This document shows positions 34,518 to 43,615 of a stretch of 64,000 nt of DNA, one piece after another. The notes beneath the pieces are model-generated. The model had not been told where the DNA came from and did not search any database. It worked only from the letters and a program-made list of their open reading frames with translations. Origin of the DNA: an uncultured Atopostipes sp. (GTDB taxonomy: Bacteria; Bacillota; Bacilli; Lactobacillales; Carnobacteriaceae_A); NCBI GenBank assembly GCA_910588235.1, contig CAJUOQ010000006.1, forward strand, positions 4,276 through 68,275, read 5' to 3'. The position numbers and the translations under genes are program-made. The stretch's first letter is position 1, and each line of letters begins with the position of its first letter.

Positions 34518-35057
34518 ATGTTAGAATGGTTTAAACCGACTTGGATGGTGAATTCGATTTACTCGATTACACCGGATCAGTTACGAAAAAATAATATTAA
34601 AGCTGTTTTGACCGACTTGGATAATACGTTGATTGCTTGGAATAATCCAGAAGCAACGAATGAGTCGCTCGAATGGATTCAGATGATGGAAGAAGCCGAG
34701 ATTCCAATTATGATTCTTTCCAATAACTCCGGGGATCGGGTTAAAAGCGTAGCGGAATATTTAGAATTGGACTATATTCATCGCAGTTTGAAGCCTTCAA
34801 GGCGCGCATTTCGTTTAGCCCAAGAGCAGTTAGATCTTCCTGCCGAAGAGATGTTAATGGTGGGCGATCAAATTATTACCGATGTACTAGGTGCGAATCG
34901 GTTTGGGATTCGGAGTGTGCTCGTGAAGCCATTACTGGAATCCGATGCTTGGAATACAAAGATTAATCGATTTATTGAATTACGAGTGATGGATTTGTTG
35001 TTTAAAGCAGATCCAAATATGGAATGGGGGGATTCATTAGATGAGCCGATCAGCTGA
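34518..35057 (+). CDS. yqeG: YqeG-family HAD IIIA phosphatase
   Basis: This 179-residue HAD hydrolase has the nucleophile motif LTDLDNTLIAW, motif II LSNNSGDR, a lysine in HRSLKPSRRAF and motif IV MVGDQIITDVLGANRFG. YqeG is the conserved first gene of the Firmicutes yqeG-yqeH ribosome-assembly cluster and shows phosphatidylglycerophosphate phosphatase-like family traits. Its end overlaps the yqeH start by 17 bases. Confidence 0.92.
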   Translation: MLEWFKPTWMVNSIYSITPDQLRKNNIKAVLTDLDNTLIAWNNPEATNESLEWIQMMEEAEIPIMILSNNSGDRVKSVAEYLELDYIHRSLKPSRRAFRLAQEQLDLPAEEMLMVGDQIITDVLGANRFGIRSVLVKPLLESDAWNTKINRFIELRVMDLLFKADPNMEWGDSLDEPIS

Positions 35058-36174
35058 GTATGAGGATGTTTATTGTATTGGATGTGGCGCGAAATTACAG
35101 TCCGAAGAAGAAAATAAAGCGGGCTATGTGCCGTCTTCCGTCTTAAAACGTCCGGCCGAAGAATTGGAAGAAATTTATTGCCAACGTTGTTTCCGTCTGC
35201 GTCATTATAATGAAGTGTCAGATGTCGAATTAACGGATGATGATTTTTTAACCATGTTAAATGAAATCAGTGCTAAAGATGCTTTGATTGTCAATGTGGT
35301 CGATGTTTTTGATTTTAGTGGAACATTGATTACAGGGATGCAGCGCTTTGCCGGGACCAATCATTTAATTGTGGTCGGTAATAAAGCGGACTTACTGCCT
35401 AAATCTTTAGGTGAAGGTAGAATTCGTCAGTGGATGGTTGAAAGATTGCACGAAGTAGGGATTCGCCCGCGTGAAGTGGTCTTGACCAGTGCGAAGAGTA
35501 AAGATAGCATTCGTCAATTTATGAAAGTTCTAGACGAAGAACGGAACGGACGCGATGTTTATATCGTAGGTTCGACCAACGTCGGCAAGTCCACGATTAT
35601 TAATCAAATCATTAATATAGCGACCGACTCACCAGATGTCATTACGACGTCTTATTTCCCAGGAACCACTTTAGGGAGTATTGAAATTCCTTTAGATGAT
35701 GGGAAAAACATTATTGATACGCCAGGAATCATTCAGCGTACGAACTTGACGCACCACCTGTCGCGTGATGACTTGAAGAAAGTAATCCCGCAACGTGAAG
35801 TGAAGCCGATTGTGTATCAATTAAATGAAAGACAGACGATCTTTATTGGGGGTCTGGCTCGCTTTGACTATCTCAAAGGAACCGACAAACAACCGTTTGT
35901 TTTTTATGCCGCGAATGATTTACAATTGCATCGCACCAAATTGGAGAAAGCGGAGGAGCTCTACGAAAAACAATTAGGGCAGATGTTAAATCCGCCAAGT
36001 GCCTATACGGCTCAAGAATTCCCACCTTTAAAAAGACACCAATTTACAATTGAAGAACCTTCGGATATTGTGGTTTCAGGCTTAGGCTGGGTTTCGATTC
36101 ATGAAGAAAATACGAAAGTCGCGATGTGGGCGCCAGAAGGTGTCGATGTTTACATTAGAAAAGCGATGATTTAA
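35041..36174 (+). CDS. yqeH: Ribosome biogenesis GTPase YqeH
   Basis: The 377-residue protein is a circularly permuted GTPase needed for 30S assembly. An N-terminal zinc finger (CIGCGAKLQ ... YCQRCFRLRHYN) precedes the G domain, where G4 NKADL comes before G1 GSTNVGKST and G3 DTPG. A C-terminal RNA-interacting domain follows. The start lies inside the end of yqeG, so translation is coupled. Confidence 0.95.
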   Translation: MSRSAEYEDVYCIGCGAKLQSEEENKAGYVPSSVLKRPAEELEEIYCQRCFRLRHYNEVSDVELTDDDFLTMLNEISAKDALIVNVVDVFDFSGTLITGMQRFAGTNHLIVVGNKADLLPKSLGEGRIRQWMVERLHEVGIRPREVVLTSAKSKDSIRQFMKVLDEERNGRDVYIVGSTNVGKSTIINQIINIATDSPDVITTSYFPGTTLGSIEIPLDDGKNIIDTPGIIQRTNLTHHLSRDDLKKVIPQREVKPIVYQLNERQTIFIGGLARFDYLKGTDKQPFVFYAANDLQLHRTKLEKAEELYEKQLGQMLNPPSAYTAQEFPPLKRHQFTIEEPSDIVVSGLGWVSIHEENTKVAMWAPEGVDVYIRKAMI

Positions 36175-36207
36175 TCGCTATTTAAATGAAAGGGAAAGGA
36201 GATTTTA

Positions 36208-36519
36208 ATGGTTAATTTAAAAGGGAAACAAAAAAGATTTTTACGTGCACAAGCACACGATATGAACCCGGTTTTTCAAATTGGGAAATATCCACTGACA
36301 GAAGAAGTGCTGGGTGAATATGAAGATGCACTTTCGAAACGAGAATTAATGAAAGTGCAAGTACTTCAAAACGCAAGTATGACGGCTAAAGAAGCAGCTG
36401 AATTTATTGAAGAACATTCAGAAATTACAGTCGTCCAAGTCATTGGAAAAGTACTTGTTCTTTATTTACCCGCTGAAGAGGAAAAATATCAACGTTATTC
36501 AACGGAATTACCGCAATAA
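36208..36519 (+). CDS. yhbY: YhbY-family ribosome assembly RNA-binding protein
   Basis: The 103-residue protein is a CRM-domain RNA-binding factor of the large subunit: LKGKQKRFLRAQAHDMNPVFQIGK and the GxxG-like VIGKVLVLY segment near the end. It sits between yqeH and nadD as in Bacillus and other Lactobacillales. AAAGGAG precedes the ATG. Confidence 0.93.
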   Translation: MVNLKGKQKRFLRAQAHDMNPVFQIGKYPLTEEVLGEYEDALSKRELMKVQVLQNASMTAKEAAEFIEEHSEITVVQVIGKVLVLYLPAEEEKYQRYSTELPQ

Positions 36520-36558
36520 TTTAGCCAAGCATTTTGAATAGAAAGGAACGAAAGGGAC

Positions 36559-37200
36559 TTGAGTGATCAATCGATTGTGACCGAACCAGAAATTTTAATT
36601 GAAGAAATACGAACAAGTAAGCGAGAAAAGATAGGCATTCTTGGGGGAACGTTTAACCCACCGCATATTGGACATTTGATGATGGCCGATCAAGTGCGGG
36701 ATCAGCTAGACTTAGACAAGATTTTATTTATGCCTACCGCTGAACCGCCGCATTCATCGGTCGAGAAAAAAACAATTTCTGCAGATGTTCGCGAGCAGAT
36801 GTTAGATTTAGCCATTATGGATCATCCGGATTTTGAGATGGAACTTTACGAAGTGCAAAAGGGTGGCAAAAACTACACATATGAGACGATGAAAACTTTA
36901 GTTGATTTGTATCCTACGGTTGACTTTTATTTTATTGTGGGCGGCGACATGATCGCTGACCTCCCCACCTGGTATAAAATTGATGAATTGGTCCAGTTGG
37001 TGCAGTTTGTTGGCGTCAATCGTCCGGGTTATACCGTAGAGTCGGACTATCCGATTATTATGGTCGATATTCCTTTAATTGATATTAGTTCTTCGAATAT
37101 TCGCCATAAAGTGAAAACGGGTTGTTCCATTCGGTATTTAGTCCCCGAAGAGGTGCGGAAATATATAGCGTTGGAAGGATTGTATCAAGATGACGAATAG
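36559..37200 (+). CDS. nadD: Nicotinate-nucleotide adenylyltransferase
   Basis: This 213-residue enzyme joins ATP to nicotinate mononucleotide in NAD synthesis. The signature ILGGTFNPPHIGHLMMA includes the HIGH-type motif, and IDISSSNIRHKVKTG is the C-terminal ISSTxIR-like motif. The start is TTG 36559, with AAAGGGA close upstream; this gives a somewhat long N-terminal extension of about 25 residues before the conserved core. It overlaps yqeK by 11 bases. Confidence 0.95.
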   Translation: MSDQSIVTEPEILIEEIRTSKREKIGILGGTFNPPHIGHLMMADQVRDQLDLDKILFMPTAEPPHSSVEKKTISADVREQMLDLAIMDHPDFEMELYEVQKGGKNYTYETMKTLVDLYPTVDFYFIVGGDMIADLPTWYKIDELVQLVQFVGVNRPGYTVESDYPIIMVDIPLIDISSSNIRHKVKTGCSIRYLVPEEVRKYIALEGLYQDDE

Positions 37201-37789
37201 AACGATCGAATATACAGATAAATATACACCGCTCACACGTGTAGAAATTATTGAAGCTGTGCAACAAACAATGAGTGAACAGCGGATGCAGCATGTTCTG
37301 CGGGTGGAGGAAACAGCGCTCCAACTGGCAGAAAAGTATGGCGCAGATTTAGAAAAAGCAAGTATCGCGGCGCTGATTCATGATGTCGCTAAGCAACAAG
37401 AAGATAGTGAGATGCGCGATATTATTATTAGTGAGAATTTAGATTTGGATTTACTACAATATGGCAATGCAATTTGGCATGGACCTGTTGGCGCTGTCTT
37501 GGCCCGTAGACAATTTGGGATTGAAGATGAAGAGATTTTACGAGCGATTGAGAATCACACCATTGGAGCTCCGGAGATGAGTTTAGTTGAACAAGTCATT
37601 TTCGTGGCGGATTATATCGAACCCGGCCGTGATTTTCCAGGCGTCGAAAAGGCACGCGAGATTGCAGCTGAATCGTTGAGTGAAGCGGTCAAATACGAAA
37701 TTCGTGAAACATTGAAACATTTAATTGAAAAACAACAAAGAGTTTATCCCCGAGCGATTGAAAGTTATAATGCTTGGGTAGCAGAGTAA
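37190..37789 (+). CDS. yqeK: YqeK HD-domain diadenosine tetraphosphatase
   Basis: The 199-residue HD phosphohydrolase has a histidine in MQHVLRVEETA, the HD pair in ALIHDVAK, then HGPVGA and NHTIGA, and the late Asp in VADYIEPGR. YqeK enzymes cleave Ap4A symmetrically to two ADP (established for the family). It overlaps nadD and leads into rsfS after 17 bases. Confidence 0.93.
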   Translation: MTNRTIEYTDKYTPLTRVEIIEAVQQTMSEQRMQHVLRVEETALQLAEKYGADLEKASIAALIHDVAKQQEDSEMRDIIISENLDLDLLQYGNAIWHGPVGAVLARRQFGIEDEEILRAIENHTIGAPEMSLVEQVIFVADYIEPGRDFPGVEKAREIAAESLSEAVKYEIRETLKHLIEKQQRVYPRAIESYNAWVAE

Positions 37790-37806
37790 TTGGAGGAATG
37801 TAATTA

Positions 37807-38169
37807 ATGGCAAAAACACCAGAAGAATTATTAGAATTAGTTGTAAAAACAGCCGATGATCGACAAGCACGTGATATCGTTGCTTTAGAGATGAGAGGCT
37901 TATCGGTGATGTCGGATTATAATGTGATCGCCCATGCGCCAAACAATCGTTTAATCAATGCGATTGCGGATAGTGTCGTCGCAGCGGCTGAAAAAGCAGG
38001 GATCACGGCGAAAAGTATTGAAGGAAAACAAAGTGGTAACTGGGTATTAATTGACTTAGGAGACGTTATTTTCCACGTCTTTGACGAAGAGGAACGGGCG
38101 CACTACAACCTGGAAGGTTTATGGGCGGAAGCACCAAGCGTTGATCTTTCCGACTGGGTAACAGAATAA
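37807..38169 (+). CDS. rsfS: Ribosome silencing factor RsfS
   Basis: The 120-residue protein binds ribosomal protein L14 and blocks subunit joining in poor conditions. The family features are KTADDRQARDIVALEMRG, SDYNVIAHAPNNR and the GDVIFHVFDEEERAHYNLEGLW region, shown in part. GGAGG lies before the ATG. The stop overlaps the next start as TAATG. Confidence 0.95.
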   Translation: MAKTPEELLELVVKTADDRQARDIVALEMRGLSVMSDYNVIAHAPNNRLINAIADSVVAAAEKAGITAKSIEGKQSGNWVLIDLGDVIFHVFDEEERAHYNLEGLWAEAPSVDLSDWVTE

Positions 38170-38891
38170 TGAACTATGGAGTGTTCGCCCAAGTCTATAA
38201 TATGTTGATGGATGATGCGATTTTCCAAAAGTGGCAGGAATATGTGGAAAAACATTTAGATAAGGAAAGCTCTATTCTAGAACTCGGCTGTGGCAATGGC
38301 CAGCTAGGGATTCTACTGACGGCAGCGGGCTATGAGCTCGAAGGGTTAGACCTGTCGGAAGAAATGTTAGCTCTTGCTCATGACCGACAACAGGAAGCGG
38401 AGGTTTATTTTCCTGTTTTTCAAGGCGATATGCGCGATTTATCTGAATATGGAATGTATGACGCGATGATCAGTTTTTGTGATTCGCTGTGCTATTTGCC
38501 TACCAAAGAGGACATGGCCCAAACCTTCCGCGAAGTTTATGCCCATTTAAACGAAACGGGCTCTTTTTTATTTGATGTCTTTACCACCGAGCATATTGTA
38601 GCGCTTGATGGTTATGCTTATCATGATGAAATTCCAGGGATTGTGTTCATGTGGGATAGTTTTCCCGGCGAAGAGCCGCATACCATTGAACACGATTTAT
38701 CTTTTTTTATTGAACAAGAAGATGGCACTTACGAACGGCAAGAAGAGTTGCATCTGGAACGAACGTATCCGATTCAAGAATATTTAGAAATGTTAAAAGC
38801 AGCCGGTTTTAAAAAGGTAGAAGTGACGGCGGACTTTGATGAAGAAATTACAGGCGACAATGTGCGCTGGTTTTTTAAAGCACAAAAATAA
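38169..38891 (+). CDS. Class I SAM-dependent methyltransferase (YqeM-like)
   Basis: This 240-residue methyltransferase has motif I ILELGCGNGQLGI near residues 40-52, the acidic residue in LDLSEEML and motif GDMRDL. Its place directly after rsfS is that of Bacillus yqeM. The substrate is unknown; small molecule or RNA remain open. It overlaps rsfS by one base. Confidence 0.9.
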   Translation: MNYGVFAQVYNMLMDDAIFQKWQEYVEKHLDKESSILELGCGNGQLGILLTAAGYELEGLDLSEEMLALAHDRQQEAEVYFPVFQGDMRDLSEYGMYDAMISFCDSLCYLPTKEDMAQTFREVYAHLNETGSFLFDVFTTEHIVALDGYAYHDEIPGIVFMWDSFPGEEPHTIEHDLSFFIEQEDGTYERQEELHLERTYPIQEYLEMLKAAGFKKVEVTADFDEEITGDNVRWFFKAQK

Positions 38892-38903
38892 GGAAGGATT
38901 TTA

Positions 38904-40091
38904 ATGAAAGCTTGCGGAATCGTAGCGGAGTATAATCCGTTTCATAATGGACATGCTTATCAAATCGAACAAATCCGAAAAAAATTACAACCAGACGTCG
39001 TCATCGCTGTGATGAGTGGGAACTTTTTACAAAGAGGTGAGCCGGCCTTCGTTGATAAATGGACGAGAACGCAAATGGCTTTAGCTGGTGGTGTCGACTT
39101 AGTAGTGGAACTGCCGGTCCAGTTTAGTACCCAAGCGGCCGATTATTTTGCAAAAGGGGCTTTGGAAGTATTCAGTCAATTAGAGCTGGATGCTTTAAGT
39201 TTTGGCGTCGAGGAAGGATCAGCGGCGGACTTTTTAAAAGGGGCGCAGTGGCTGGTCGCCCATGAAAAGGAAGTCGCAGCAGCTGTCAAACAGAGCGCTG
39301 CTTTCAATGCGCCTTATGCTCAACAAGTAGAAGAAGTGATCACAAAGTTAGCGCCGCATTTCCCTCTCCATTTAACGACGCCTAATAATCAATTGGGCTT
39401 TGCTTATGTGAAAGAAATCGTGCGTCGTAGCTTAGATAAACAGATTGAAATTTTTCCATTGCCGCGTAAAAGTGCCGCGTACCATGAGCAAGAACTGTCA
39501 GAACAGGGAAATATTGCGAGTGCGACGGCGATCCGGCGAGCAGCTTTTCAAGGCAAAGACATTCGTCCGTATATTCCGACGGCTTCTTATCCTTATTTGG
39601 AAGCGGCACAAGAGCAGTTGGTGACTTGGACCGATTATTTTCCTTATTTACAGTACCAGTTAACGGTGCAGTCTGAAAAGAATTTACGTCACATTTATCA
39701 AATGAATGAAGGACTGGAACAGCGCTTAAAAGCAAACATTCAAACGAGTGCGAGTTTTGCAGAATTTATGCAAAAAATTAAAACAAAACGCTATACCCAA
39801 ACGAGTTTACAACGGTTGTTGACGTATACGTTACTCCAATGGCCTAGAAGAGAAATTAAGCAGGCACTGACTGAAACGCCGGCCGTTCGTGTCCTTGGGT
39901 TTACCCAAAAAGGGCAAGAATATTTAAGCCAACAGAAAAAGAAAATAAAAACGAAACTCATTACGAATGTGAACCAAAAGAATGCAGAGGATTTAACCTT
40001 CGATATTGCAGCAGGGGAAATTTATCGATTAGGAAAAAGGTCTTTCATTTCGAAACAAGATTTTACACGAAAGCCCATAAAAATTGATTGA
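38904..40091 (+). CDS. tmcAL: tRNA(Met) cytidine acetate ligase TmcAL
   Basis: This 395-residue protein (YlbM family) makes N4-acetylcytidine at the wobble base of elongator tRNA-Met from acetate and ATP. It begins with the nucleotidyltransferase-type VAEYNPFHNGHAYQI (HxGH) motif, then SGNFLQRGEPAF and SFGVEEGS. The C-terminal half is helical and basic. AAGGA precedes the ATG. The next promoter's -35 overlaps its stop codon. Confidence 0.92.
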   Translation: MKACGIVAEYNPFHNGHAYQIEQIRKKLQPDVVIAVMSGNFLQRGEPAFVDKWTRTQMALAGGVDLVVELPVQFSTQAADYFAKGALEVFSQLELDALSFGVEEGSAADFLKGAQWLVAHEKEVAAAVKQSAAFNAPYAQQVEEVITKLAPHFPLHLTTPNNQLGFAYVKEIVRRSLDKQIEIFPLPRKSAAYHEQELSEQGNIASATAIRRAAFQGKDIRPYIPTASYPYLEAAQEQLVTWTDYFPYLQYQLTVQSEKNLRHIYQMNEGLEQRLKANIQTSASFAEFMQKIKTKRYTQTSLQRLLTYTLLQWPRREIKQALTETPAVRVLGFTQKGQEYLSQQKKKIKTKLITNVNQKNAEDLTFDIAAGEIYRLGKRSFISKQDFTRKPIKID

Positions 40092-40116
40092 CAGTAACCT
40101 TGCGAACTAGTATAAT
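40088..40116 (+). promoter_or_regulatory. Consensus sigmaA promoter for yceD-rpmF
   Basis: TTGACA (40088-40093), a 17-base spacer and TATAAT (40111-40116) match the consensus exactly. The -35 overlaps the stop codon of the preceding gene. Confidence 0.92.
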
Positions 40117-40174
40117 AACTGATGTTGTCTATTCGAAATGAATACAATCTTAGGTTAAGATTGAGGTGACAAAG

Positions 40175-40750
40175 ATGAAATTGAAGTGGTCTCTAGCAGA
40201 ACTTCATAAAAATCAAAGTGGATTTTTTATGGTGAATGGCAGAGCAGATTTAACGAATTCTCTCAAGAATCGTAAACAGGATTTGATGGATGCTAGTTTA
40301 GTTGATGTGCAGGGAACGATAAGTATGGAAGGGAAGAAAAGATATTTTGTTGACTTAACATTAAATGTCGAGTTAACACTACCTTCAACCCGTTCATTGC
40401 AACCTGTTGCATTAGACATGACTGTTCCATTTCACGAAGTTTACTTAGCACCTGACGCTCTTGAAATTGATGCCGAAGATTTAGAGGATGACATTGTCTT
40501 TACTCTAGAAAATGATATCTTAGATTTGAAAAAACCAATTGAAGATACCATTTTAGCGTCAATTCCGATGAAAGTTCTTAGTGAAGAAGAAAAATCAGCC
40601 CAGGATTTACCAAAAGGGCAAGATTGGGAATTGCAGCTTGAAGATGAAGTAGGCTCGCAAACATCAGATCAAGAGTCAACAAGTTCTGAAGCTTCACCTT
40701 TTGATGTCTTAAAAGACTTAGATCTATTTGATGACGAGGGTGAAGAATAA
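40175..40750 (+). CDS. YceD/DUF177 family 23S rRNA accumulation protein
   Basis: The 191-residue DUF177 protein has MKLKWSLAELHKNQ at its start and the central VDLTLNVELTLPSTRSL... region, where many homologues have a CSRCL motif; no cysteines remain here. The acidic tail is typical. It precedes rpmF, as in most bacteria, and acts in 23S rRNA processing or accumulation. ATG 40175 is favoured by GAGGTG 5-6 bases upstream; GTG 40166 would use that same site as its start. Confidence 0.88.
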   Translation: MKLKWSLAELHKNQSGFFMVNGRADLTNSLKNRKQDLMDASLVDVQGTISMEGKKRYFVDLTLNVELTLPSTRSLQPVALDMTVPFHEVYLAPDALEIDAEDLEDDIVFTLENDILDLKKPIEDTILASIPMKVLSEEEKSAQDLPKGQDWELQLEDEVGSQTSDQESTSSEASPFDVLKDLDLFDDEGEE

Positions 40751-40796
40751 AGAAACGCTTAATAGTGATATAAAATTTTAAGGAGGTGTTTGGAAC

Positions 40797-40970
40797 ATGG
40801 CGGCACCAAAAAGAAGAACATCAAAATCAAAAAAATTGAAACGTCGTACGCACCAAAAATTAGCAATGCCTAACTTGAGTGAATGTTCAAACTGTGGTGA
40901 ATTGAGAAAAAGCCATCACGTTTGTCCAGCATGTGGTCATTATGATGGAAAAGAAGTTGTCGGTGAATAA
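40797..40970 (+). CDS. rpmF: 50S ribosomal protein L32
   Basis: The 57-residue protein begins [20 protein letters not shown] after the initiator Met and has two zinc cysteine pairs, CSNC and CPAC, near residues 30-46. This is the zinc-binding form of L32. AAGGAGG lies about 9 bases upstream. It is cotranscribed with yceD from the strong promoter at 40088 and ends at a terminator. Confidence 0.96.
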   Translation: MAAPKRRTSKSKKLKRRTHQKLAMPNLSECSNCGELRKSHHVCPACGHYDGKEVVGE

Positions 40971-40993
40971 GCTTCTTTTTTCTTATCGATTAT

Positions 40994-41033
40994 AAAAAAC
41001 GTCTTTTGAATCTATTCAAGAGGCGTTTTTTTT
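40994..41033 (+). terminator. Terminator of yceD-rpmF
   Basis: AAAACGTCTTTTGAA pairs with TTCAAGAGGCGTTTT (two G-T pairs) over a short loop, followed by T8. Confidence 0.88.
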
Positions 41034-41077
41034 GTTATGATAAATGAAATAAAATTTAAACGAAGGAGTGGTGGGTA

Positions 41078-41452
41078 GTGAGTGCATTAACAGATCAAAT
41101 TTTATACATATTCTTTTATTTGTTCCCACTTCTTATGCTTTTATTAGGTCGGAAACTCAAACCAAATTTCAGTATTTTTCCGGTTCCTTTAAAAGCAGTT
41201 GATTTAATCACCCCTTATTTATTACTTTCTGTGACCATCCAAACGAACTTAGCGGGTCTTGGTCCGGCTCATTTATATTTCTACATATTTTTAAGTTTAT
41301 TTGGGATTATTTATGCTTCATACTTAGCTTTCAGTAAACGAATTCTGATCATTAGTAGCTTTTTTAGAACTTGGTGGCGTTATGTTTTTATTTTTTCCTT
41401 CGCTTATCATTTTCTCGTAGGCGGCTATGGTATCTATGTGAATCTGTTTTAA
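41078..41452 (+). CDS. DUF3397 membrane protein
   Basis: The 124-residue protein has four hydrophobic helices and the DUF3397 pattern, including KAVDLITPYLLLSV and FFRTWWRYVFIFSFAYH. It is widely found just upstream of mraZ in Lactobacillales; its function is unknown. The start is GTG 41078, with AAGGAG 9 bases upstream. Confidence 0.85.
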   Translation: MSALTDQILYIFFYLFPLLMLLLGRKLKPNFSIFPVPLKAVDLITPYLLLSVTIQTNLAGLGPAHLYFYIFLSLFGIIYASYLAFSKRILIISSFFRTWWRYVFIFSFAYHFLVGGYGIYVNLF

Positions 41453-41524
41453 GGATCGCTTAAAATAATAATATTTCAGCAGGGACGGGAAGTCATTTCT
41501 CGTCCTTGAAATGCGTTTTGAGGA

Positions 41525-41790
41525 GATTTAAGGCGTGAAATGAGTGATTGTTCGTGCCGCGGGAAGATAAATGGATTATCGATCGGTGGCGAACGTCTAG
41601 CGGGAAGATAAATGGATTAACGACCGGCGGTGACCGTCTAGCGGGACGATAAATGGATTATCGATCGGTGGTGAGCGTCTAGCGGGACGATAAATGGATT
41701 ATCGACCGGCGGTGACCGTCCAGCAGTACGATAAACAGATTATCGACCGGTGGTAACCGTCCAATGCTACGATAAATGAAATAACTTCCT
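41525..41790. repeat. Tandem array C, five good 41-bp copies
   Basis: Units begin exactly at 41566, 41607, 41648, 41689 and 41730 with GATAAATGGATTATCGA or variants and run through GGTGACCGTCTAGCGGGAC; degenerate copies flank them (41525 and 41771). CGATAA and TTATCG form a 6-bp stem over 5 bases in most units; copy 5 changes the loop (ATGGA to ACAGA) but keeps the stem. The second half alternates between GATCGGTGG and GACCGGCGG forms. The array lies between DUF3397 and the mraZ promoter. Confidence 0.8.
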
Positions 41791-41831
41791 GCGGCATCAA
41801 AATAAATCTTAAAAAACAGAAAAATAAAAAC

Positions 41832-41862
41832 GTCTTCGTAAAAATGAAGGCGTTTTTTTAAT
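41832..41862 (+). terminator. Small terminator-like hairpin after array C
   Basis: AACGTCTTCGT and ATGAAGGCGTT pair around a short A-rich loop (with G-T pairs) and T7 follows. It would end transcripts that read through DUF3397 and the array. Confidence 0.7.
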
Positions 41863-42054
41863 TGCGAAAATATTCGAGGGAGGAAAGTGGGGAATTTCAA
41901 AAATATGGGCTAATACCCCACTGAAAAAAAGATGAAATAATATACAATAAAGCATTGAAAAAGGGCATAAAACCGCGATTATCCGAACACCTGTTAGGTT
42001 AACGCATTACGATTATTACAATTTAAAATAAAAGGGAACTATTTTGGAAATGAA

Positions 42055-42084
42055 GTGGTGGGAAGTGGTAGATTGTGGTAGAAT
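42055..42084 (+). promoter_or_regulatory. Three 10-bp MraZ-type direct repeats at the dcw promoter
   Basis: GTGGTGGGAA, GTGGTAGATT and GTGGTAGAAT follow each other without gaps, 44 bases before mraZ. MraZ is known to bind GTGG/TGGG-type repeats with a 10-bp period upstream of its own gene. TAGAAT inside the last repeat could be the -10, so binding would cover the promoter. Confidence 0.75.
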
Positions 42085-42127
42085 AAATCTAACTTAACTC
42101 ATACTTGCGCGGAGAGGAGGCAATGAA

Positions 42128-42559
42128 ATGCTACTTGGTGAATTTAAACATTCGATTGACGCAAAAGGAAGACTGATTGTCCCTGCTAAATTTAGGGGTG
42201 ATTTAGGCGAGCGTTTCATTGTCACCCGCGGTTTGGATGGTTGTTTATTCGGCTATTCAATGACAGAGTGGGAAAAAGTTGAAGAGAAATTACGCCAGTT
42301 ACCGATGGCGAAGCGTGATGCACGAAAATTCACGCGTTTCTTTTACTCTGCAGCAACTGAATGCACGCTCGATAAGCAAGGAAGAATTAATCTTCCGCAA
42401 ACATTGATCGATCATGCAGAGCTTGAAAAGGTTTGTTATTTAATAGGCGTTTCCGATCGCTTCGAAATTTGGAGTGAAGACAATTGGAACGACTTTACAG
42501 AAGAAGCAGAGGGTACTTTTGAAGATATTGCAGAAGATATGATTGATTTTGGTTTCTAA
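42128..42559 (+). CDS. mraZ: Transcriptional regulator MraZ
   Basis: The 143-residue protein has the two AbrB-like swapped-hairpin halves of MraZ ([20 protein letters not shown] and [17 protein letters not shown]). It is a DNA-binding repressor of the dcw cluster. GAGAGGAGG precedes the start. It opens the cell-division and wall-synthesis cluster. Confidence 0.96.
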   Translation: MLLGEFKHSIDAKGRLIVPAKFRGDLGERFIVTRGLDGCLFGYSMTEWEKVEEKLRQLPMAKRDARKFTRFFYSAATECTLDKQGRINLPQTLIDHAELEKVCYLIGVSDRFEIWSEDNWNDFTEEAEGTFEDIAEDMIDFGF

Positions 42560-42614
42560 GTGTTTAAAAAAACTTCGAAAAGTACAATATTAAAAAAATG
42601 AGTGGAGGCTAAGT

Positions 42615-43574
42615 GTGGAATTTCAACATGAAACCGTGTTGTTAGAACAGACAGTTGATGGATTAAATATTAAACCAGGTGGGATCTACGTAGATTGTAC
42701 GCTTGGTGGAGCTGGCCATTCACAACTTATTCTAGAACAACTGAATGAAACAGGTCATTTATATGCATTTGACCAAGACGAATTTGCCATTAAAGAAGCA
42801 GAAGAAACATTGAAAACAGGAATTGAAAAAGGACAAGTCACTTTAATCCAAGATAATTTTAGAAATTTAAAAGAAGCTTTAAACCAATTAGGAATCGAAA
42901 AAGTCGATGGTGTTTTATACGATCTGGGTGTCTCTTCTCCACAACTCGATGTTGGAGAACGAGGCTTTAGTTATAACTTCGATGCGCAGCTAGATATGCG
43001 GATGGATCAATCGCAACAGTTGACGGCCTACGAGATTGTGAACGAGTGGCCTTACAATGAGCTGGTCCGGATATTTTTCCAATATGGCGAAGAAAAATTT
43101 TCAAAACAAATTGCGCGAAAAATTGAAGCTCAAAGAGAAGTGCAACCGATCGAAACGACGTTTGAATTAGTGGATATTATTAAAGACGCGATTCCAGCGC
43201 CGGCTCGTCGAAAAGGTGGACATCCGGCCAAACGAACATTCCAAGCAATTCGAATTGCGGTGAACGATGAATTAAATGCCGTAAGCGAATCATTGGAACA
43301 GGCGATTGAACTGTTAAATATCGACGGACGAATTAGTGTCATTACTTTCCATTCTTTGGAAGACCGGATTGTAAAACACTTATTCAAAGATTATGCAACG
43401 GTCGAAGAACCGCCGAAAGACTTACCGATTTTACCGAGTCAACTCGAAAAAGCACCTTTGAAATTAATTAATAATAAAGTCATTTTGCCTTCGGAAGAAG
43501 AGGTTACACGCAATAAACGTTCGCGAAGTGCAAAATTAAGAATCGTCGAAAAACAGACAGCACTAAAAAAATAA
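42615..43574 (+). CDS. rsmH: 16S rRNA (cytosine-1402-N4)-methyltransferase
   Basis: The 319-residue RsmH (MraW) has [13 protein letters not shown], the SAM-binding [16 protein letters not shown] and [18 protein letters not shown], and the late [12 protein letters not shown]. It methylates C1402 in the ribosomal P site. The start is GTG 42615 with GGAGG 6 bases upstream. It is the second gene of the dcw cluster, as usual. Confidence 0.96.
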   Translation: MEFQHETVLLEQTVDGLNIKPGGIYVDCTLGGAGHSQLILEQLNETGHLYAFDQDEFAIKEAEETLKTGIEKGQVTLIQDNFRNLKEALNQLGIEKVDGVLYDLGVSSPQLDVGERGFSYNFDAQLDMRMDQSQQLTAYEIVNEWPYNELVRIFFQYGEEKFSKQIARKIEAQREVQPIETTFELVDIIKDAIPAPARRKGGHPAKRTFQAIRIAVNDELNAVSESLEQAIELLNIDGRISVITFHSLEDRIVKHLFKDYATVEEPPKDLPILPSQLEKAPLKLINNKVILPSEEEVTRNKRSRSAKLRIVEKQTALKK

Positions 43575-43615
43575 AACTTGAATGAATAGGCTCGAATCTA
43601 AGGAGGATTTATAGC

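Noticed and set aside
41679..41900. 73-codon minus-strand open frame across array C
   Set aside because: It reads through tandem repeats and a terminator and has no ribosome site.
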